Below are positions 5,978 to 8,062 of a DNA stretch of 8,062 nucleotides, piece by piece. Position 1 is the stretch's first letter. Each line of letters starts with the position of its first letter. The notes beneath the pieces were generated by a model that had not been told where the DNA came from, ran no database searches, and saw nothing but the letters and a program-made list of their open reading frames with translations. A program made the position numbers and the translations under genes. Source of the DNA: Bacteroidales bacterium (GTDB taxonomy: Bacteria > Bacteroidota > Bacteroidia > Bacteroidales > SM23-62); assembly GCA_016783865.1 (NCBI GenBank), contig JADHVS010000198.1, positions 1 through 8,062 on the forward strand, read 5' to 3'.

Positions 5978-6003
5978 TCACATTGTTCGGTGCTCGATAT
6001 CCC

Positions 6004-6095
6004 TTTCACTATTTGTCTATAACAAATTCTATTTCATCCTTATGACTTGTGTTTGATAATTAGTTGATATATATTTAAATATCCAAACTCAACCT
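6004..6095 (+). promoter_or_regulatory. duplicate of the TPR gene leader with degenerate box
   Basis: TTTCAC (6004-6009) and TGTCTA (6014-6019) form a degenerate version of the TGTCAC box, here with a 10-base period. Further on, GTTTGATAAT, TAGTTG and ATATCCAAAC then CCTATG match the leader of the TPR gene at 871 in the same order and at nearly the same distance from the ATG. It might still drive transcription into the GH9 gene. Confidence 0.45.
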
Positions 6096-6276
6096 ATGCC
6101 TGAAAAAATCAGTGATCCTAGAATTGGTATCTATCATTTCAGATCCGTTTGGATTGCCTGTCTGGACATTGAAGCTTGTTGTTATCCTGCTTTGCATTGA
6201 TTTAATTATTACAATTATTCTTTTATGGATCTATGCTATCACACCGGAAGTTGTTCAAAGATCCTCAGGAAGTTAA
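6096..6276 (+). pseudogene. truncated N-terminal remnant of a TPR-gene paralogue
   Basis: ATG 6096 encodes MPEKISDP, matching MSDKSNNP of the TPR protein at 871. An internal deletion equal to residues 9-35 of that protein then shifts the frame. From 6121 the reading resumes in another frame as ELVSIISDPFGLPVW and a membrane helix ending WIYAITPE, matching residues 36-78 of the intact protein. It ends at TAA 6274-6276 with no TolB-like or TPR part. It is a non-functional duplicate. Its remaining helix could in principle be made, but the frameshift argues against it. Confidence 0.75.
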
Positions 6277-6297
6277 ATTTAAAAACTAAACCATATG

Positions 6298-8062
6298 ATG
6301 AAACCATTTAAAAGTTCCTTATTGATGGTAATGCTGTTTGGCCTGTCACTCATAACATATTCACAGACCGGAGTGATCAGGATCAATCAGATGGGTTATT
6401 ACCCTGATGCCAATAAATTTGCTGTAGTGGTCTATAGCGATGTAAACAATTTTGAGGTTGTAAATACGGCAGACAGCACCGTTGTATTTACAGGAAATAT
6501 GACTCCCCGGATGTACTGGCCAGATGCGGGCGACAGCATAAAACTCTGCGATTTTTCCGGGCTTACCCAAACAGGGATCTATAAAATCCATATTCCCGGG
6601 TTCGGGGAATCCTATCCTTTTGAAATTTCAGATACCGTATGGCGCAAGGCAGCTTACGCTTCATTAAAATCATTCTATTACCAGCGTTGTTCATATGAGC
6701 TTGAAGAAGATTACGCGGGATTATGGGCCAGGGCTGCAGGACATCCTGATACGGCATGTTTTTTTTATTCTTCAACAGGAAAGACCGGGAAAATATCATC
6801 ACCGGGAGGCTGGTACGATGCCGGTGACTTCGGGAAATATGTGATCAATGCAGGTATTTCAGTTGCTACCATGCTCTCCTTCCATGAGAATTTTAAAGAT
6901 TTTTTCGCTGACAGCACCATTCATATTCCTGAATCGGGCAATGGAAAAAACGATCTGCTGGATGAGGTAAAATTTGAGTTGGACTGGCTGAAGACCATGC
7001 AGGATGAAGATGGGGGTGTATTTGTCAAATTGACCACCCTGTGGTTCGTGGGATTCATCATGCCTTCTGCAGCCACGGCGGATCGATATGTAATCGGGAA
7101 ATCAACGGCCTCGGCACTTGATTTTGCGGCCATGATGGCCATGGCCGGCAGGATCTACAAGGACTATGATTCTGCATATGCAGCCGACTGTATCATGCGT
7201 GCAACAGAGGCCTGGAAATGGGCAAAGGCAAATCCGGCGATATATTTTAAGAATCCTTCGGATGTTTCAACCGGCGAATATGGCGATGGAAATGTTTCCG
7301 ATGAATTTATATGGGCTGCAGCCGAGCTCTATATAACCACTGATAGTTCTGAATATAAAACCTTCCTGGAAGGAAAGAGCAGTTCATTAAAATATCAATA
7401 TGCCCCCGGATGGCCAAATGTGCAGCCACTTGCATCCCTTTCACTGGCAACCCGGACAAACGGTTTGTCTGAAGCCCTTGTTACAACCATAAAGAATTCG
7501 GTTATTTCAACTGCCGACAACTGGCTGAACCAGATATCCTCAAGCCCATGCCGGATACCCCAGTTTGGATACTGGTGGGGATCGAACAGCGGGATTGCAA
7601 ACATGGGTGTCGGATTGCTATATGCATATATCATCACAAATGATGAAAAATACATCAAAGGAGCTGCCGAATGTGCCGATTATCTCCTGGGGAAAAATGC
7701 AACGGGTTATTCCTTTGTGTCTTCATATGGCTACAAAACCCCGGTAAATTTTCATCACCGGGCTTCGGGCTCCGATGGGATAACCCAGCCGGTTCCGGGC
7801 TTTGTGGCAGGCGGGCCAAATAAAGACAAGCAGGACGGTGAGAAGTATCCATTCATCAATCCTGCTAAATCCTATACTGATGTAACAGGCAGCTATGCAT
7901 CGAACGAGGTCTGCATTAACTGGAATTCACCACTTACAGCATTACTGGCCGGTGTGGATGCCGTTCTGGGTGACAGCTCGGAAGTTGATTTTGAAGTACA
8001 AACCAGTGCAAATAATCCTCCGGTCATTAAACTTATTTCTCCGACTTACGGTTTTAATGCTG
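6298..8062 (+). CDS. secreted family 9 glycoside hydrolase (endoglucanase-like), 3' incomplete
   Basis: 588 codons are visible and the gene runs past the window end. Residues 1-23 are a signal peptide (KPFKSSLLMVMLFGLSL, cleavage near TYSQ). Residues about 25-110 (VIRINQMGYYPDANKFAVV) form the N-terminal Ig-like domain found before many GH9 catalytic modules. The catalytic domain follows: GGWYDAGDFGKYV with D174 and D177 as the expected base pair of aspartates, KLTTLWFVGFIMP, the NFHHRASG substrate motif (H486, H487, R488), and SYASNEVCINW with E537 as the expected acid. All key GH9 residues are present, so activity on cellulose or a related beta-1,4-glucan is likely. After about residue 575 a new domain begins (NNPPVIKLISP), typical of an Ig-like repeat. 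Either ATG 6295 or 6298 could start it; the leader is A-rich. Confidence 0.92.
   Translation, partial: MKPFKSSLLMVMLFGLSLITYSQTGVIRINQMGYYPDANKFAVVVYSDVNNFEVVNTADSTVVFTGNMTPRMYWPDAGDSIKLCDFSGLTQTGIYKIHIPGFGESYPFEISDTVWRKAAYASLKSFYYQRCSYELEEDYAGLWARAAGHPDTACFFYSSTGKTGKISSPGGWYDAGDFGKYVINAGISVATMLSFHENFKDFFADSTIHIPESGNGKNDLLDEVKFELDWLKTMQDEDGGVFVKLTTLWFVGFIMPSAATADRYVIGKSTASALDFAAMMAMAGRIYKDYDSAYAADCIMRATEAWKWAKANPAIYFKNPSDVSTGEYGDGNVSDEFIWAAAELYITTDSSEYKTFLEGKSSSLKYQYAPGWPNVQPLASLSLATRTNGLSEALVTTIKNSVISTADNWLNQISSSPCRIPQFGYWWGSNSGIANMGVGLLYAYIITNDEKYIKGAAECADYLLGKNATGYSFVSSYGYKTPVNFHHRASGSDGITQPVPGFVAGGPNKDKQDGEKYPFINPAKSYTDVTGSYASNEVCINWNSPLTALLAGVDAVLGDSSEVDFEVQTSANNPPVIKLISPTYGFNA

Noticed and set aside
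5978..5983. TGA after ATG in the MBL gene as selenocysteine
   Set aside because: Codon 2 is not a catalytic position in this fold and no SECIS-like hairpin is apparent.
6361..7852. Minus-strand open frames of 60-90 codons opposite the GH9 gene
   Set aside because: They are shadows of a plus-strand frame carrying all GH9 motifs.
1..8062. CRISPR array, rRNA gene or complete tRNA
   Set aside because: No regularly spaced repeats, no rRNA-like conserved stretches, and only a 5' half of one tRNA was seen.

Overview
The window looks like part of a Bacteroidota (Bacteroidales/Marinilabiliales-like) genome. Three things point there: AT-rich sequence with A-rich rather than Shine-Dalgarno leaders; a secreted family 9 glycoside hydrolase with an N-terminal Ig domain; and short modules that resemble the C-terminal extension carried by lysyl-tRNA synthetase in this phylum. 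The family assignments come from memory of family signatures, not from a search.

Layout. Positions 1-110 hold two REP-like hairpins. They are followed by a small membrane-anchored DUF3592-like gene (121-528) and a decayed LysS-tail-like module (530-722) with a good terminator (744-773). Next comes a 640-residue inner-membrane TolB/FlgO-like TPR protein (871-2793). Its stop codon lies inside a second, intact LysS-tail module (2783-2995), which is again followed by a terminator (3026-3051). A 430-bp non-coding stretch leads to a Tat-exported aldo/keto reductase-like protein with two cysteine clusters (3426-4619). Then come a tRNA 5'-half fragment, a third LysS-tail module (4867-5121) and, convergent to it, a metallo-beta-lactamase-fold hydrolase (5153-about 5977, minus strand) that has no usable start codon. 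A broken N-terminal copy of the TPR gene, with its upstream region, lies at 6096-6276. The last gene is a GH9 cellulase (6298 to the window end, 3' incomplete).

How it fits together. 121-5121 does not read as one pathway or operon. It reads as unrelated single genes separated by repeated short elements: three LysS-tail modules, and five copies of a TGTCAC-type 11-bp-period direct repeat in the non-coding spaces. Two LysS-tail copies share not only the module but also a terminator and the adjacent TGTCAC box. Two copies encode the same 32 residues while 14 of those 32 codons differ, all silently. The best explanation I can offer is a cassette-like or hot-spot region in which copies of the lysS 3' end arrived at different times and have been decaying since. 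No integrase, transposase or CRISPR array is visible, so the mechanism is open. The GH9 gene looks like an ordinary polysaccharide-degradation gene at the edge of this region.
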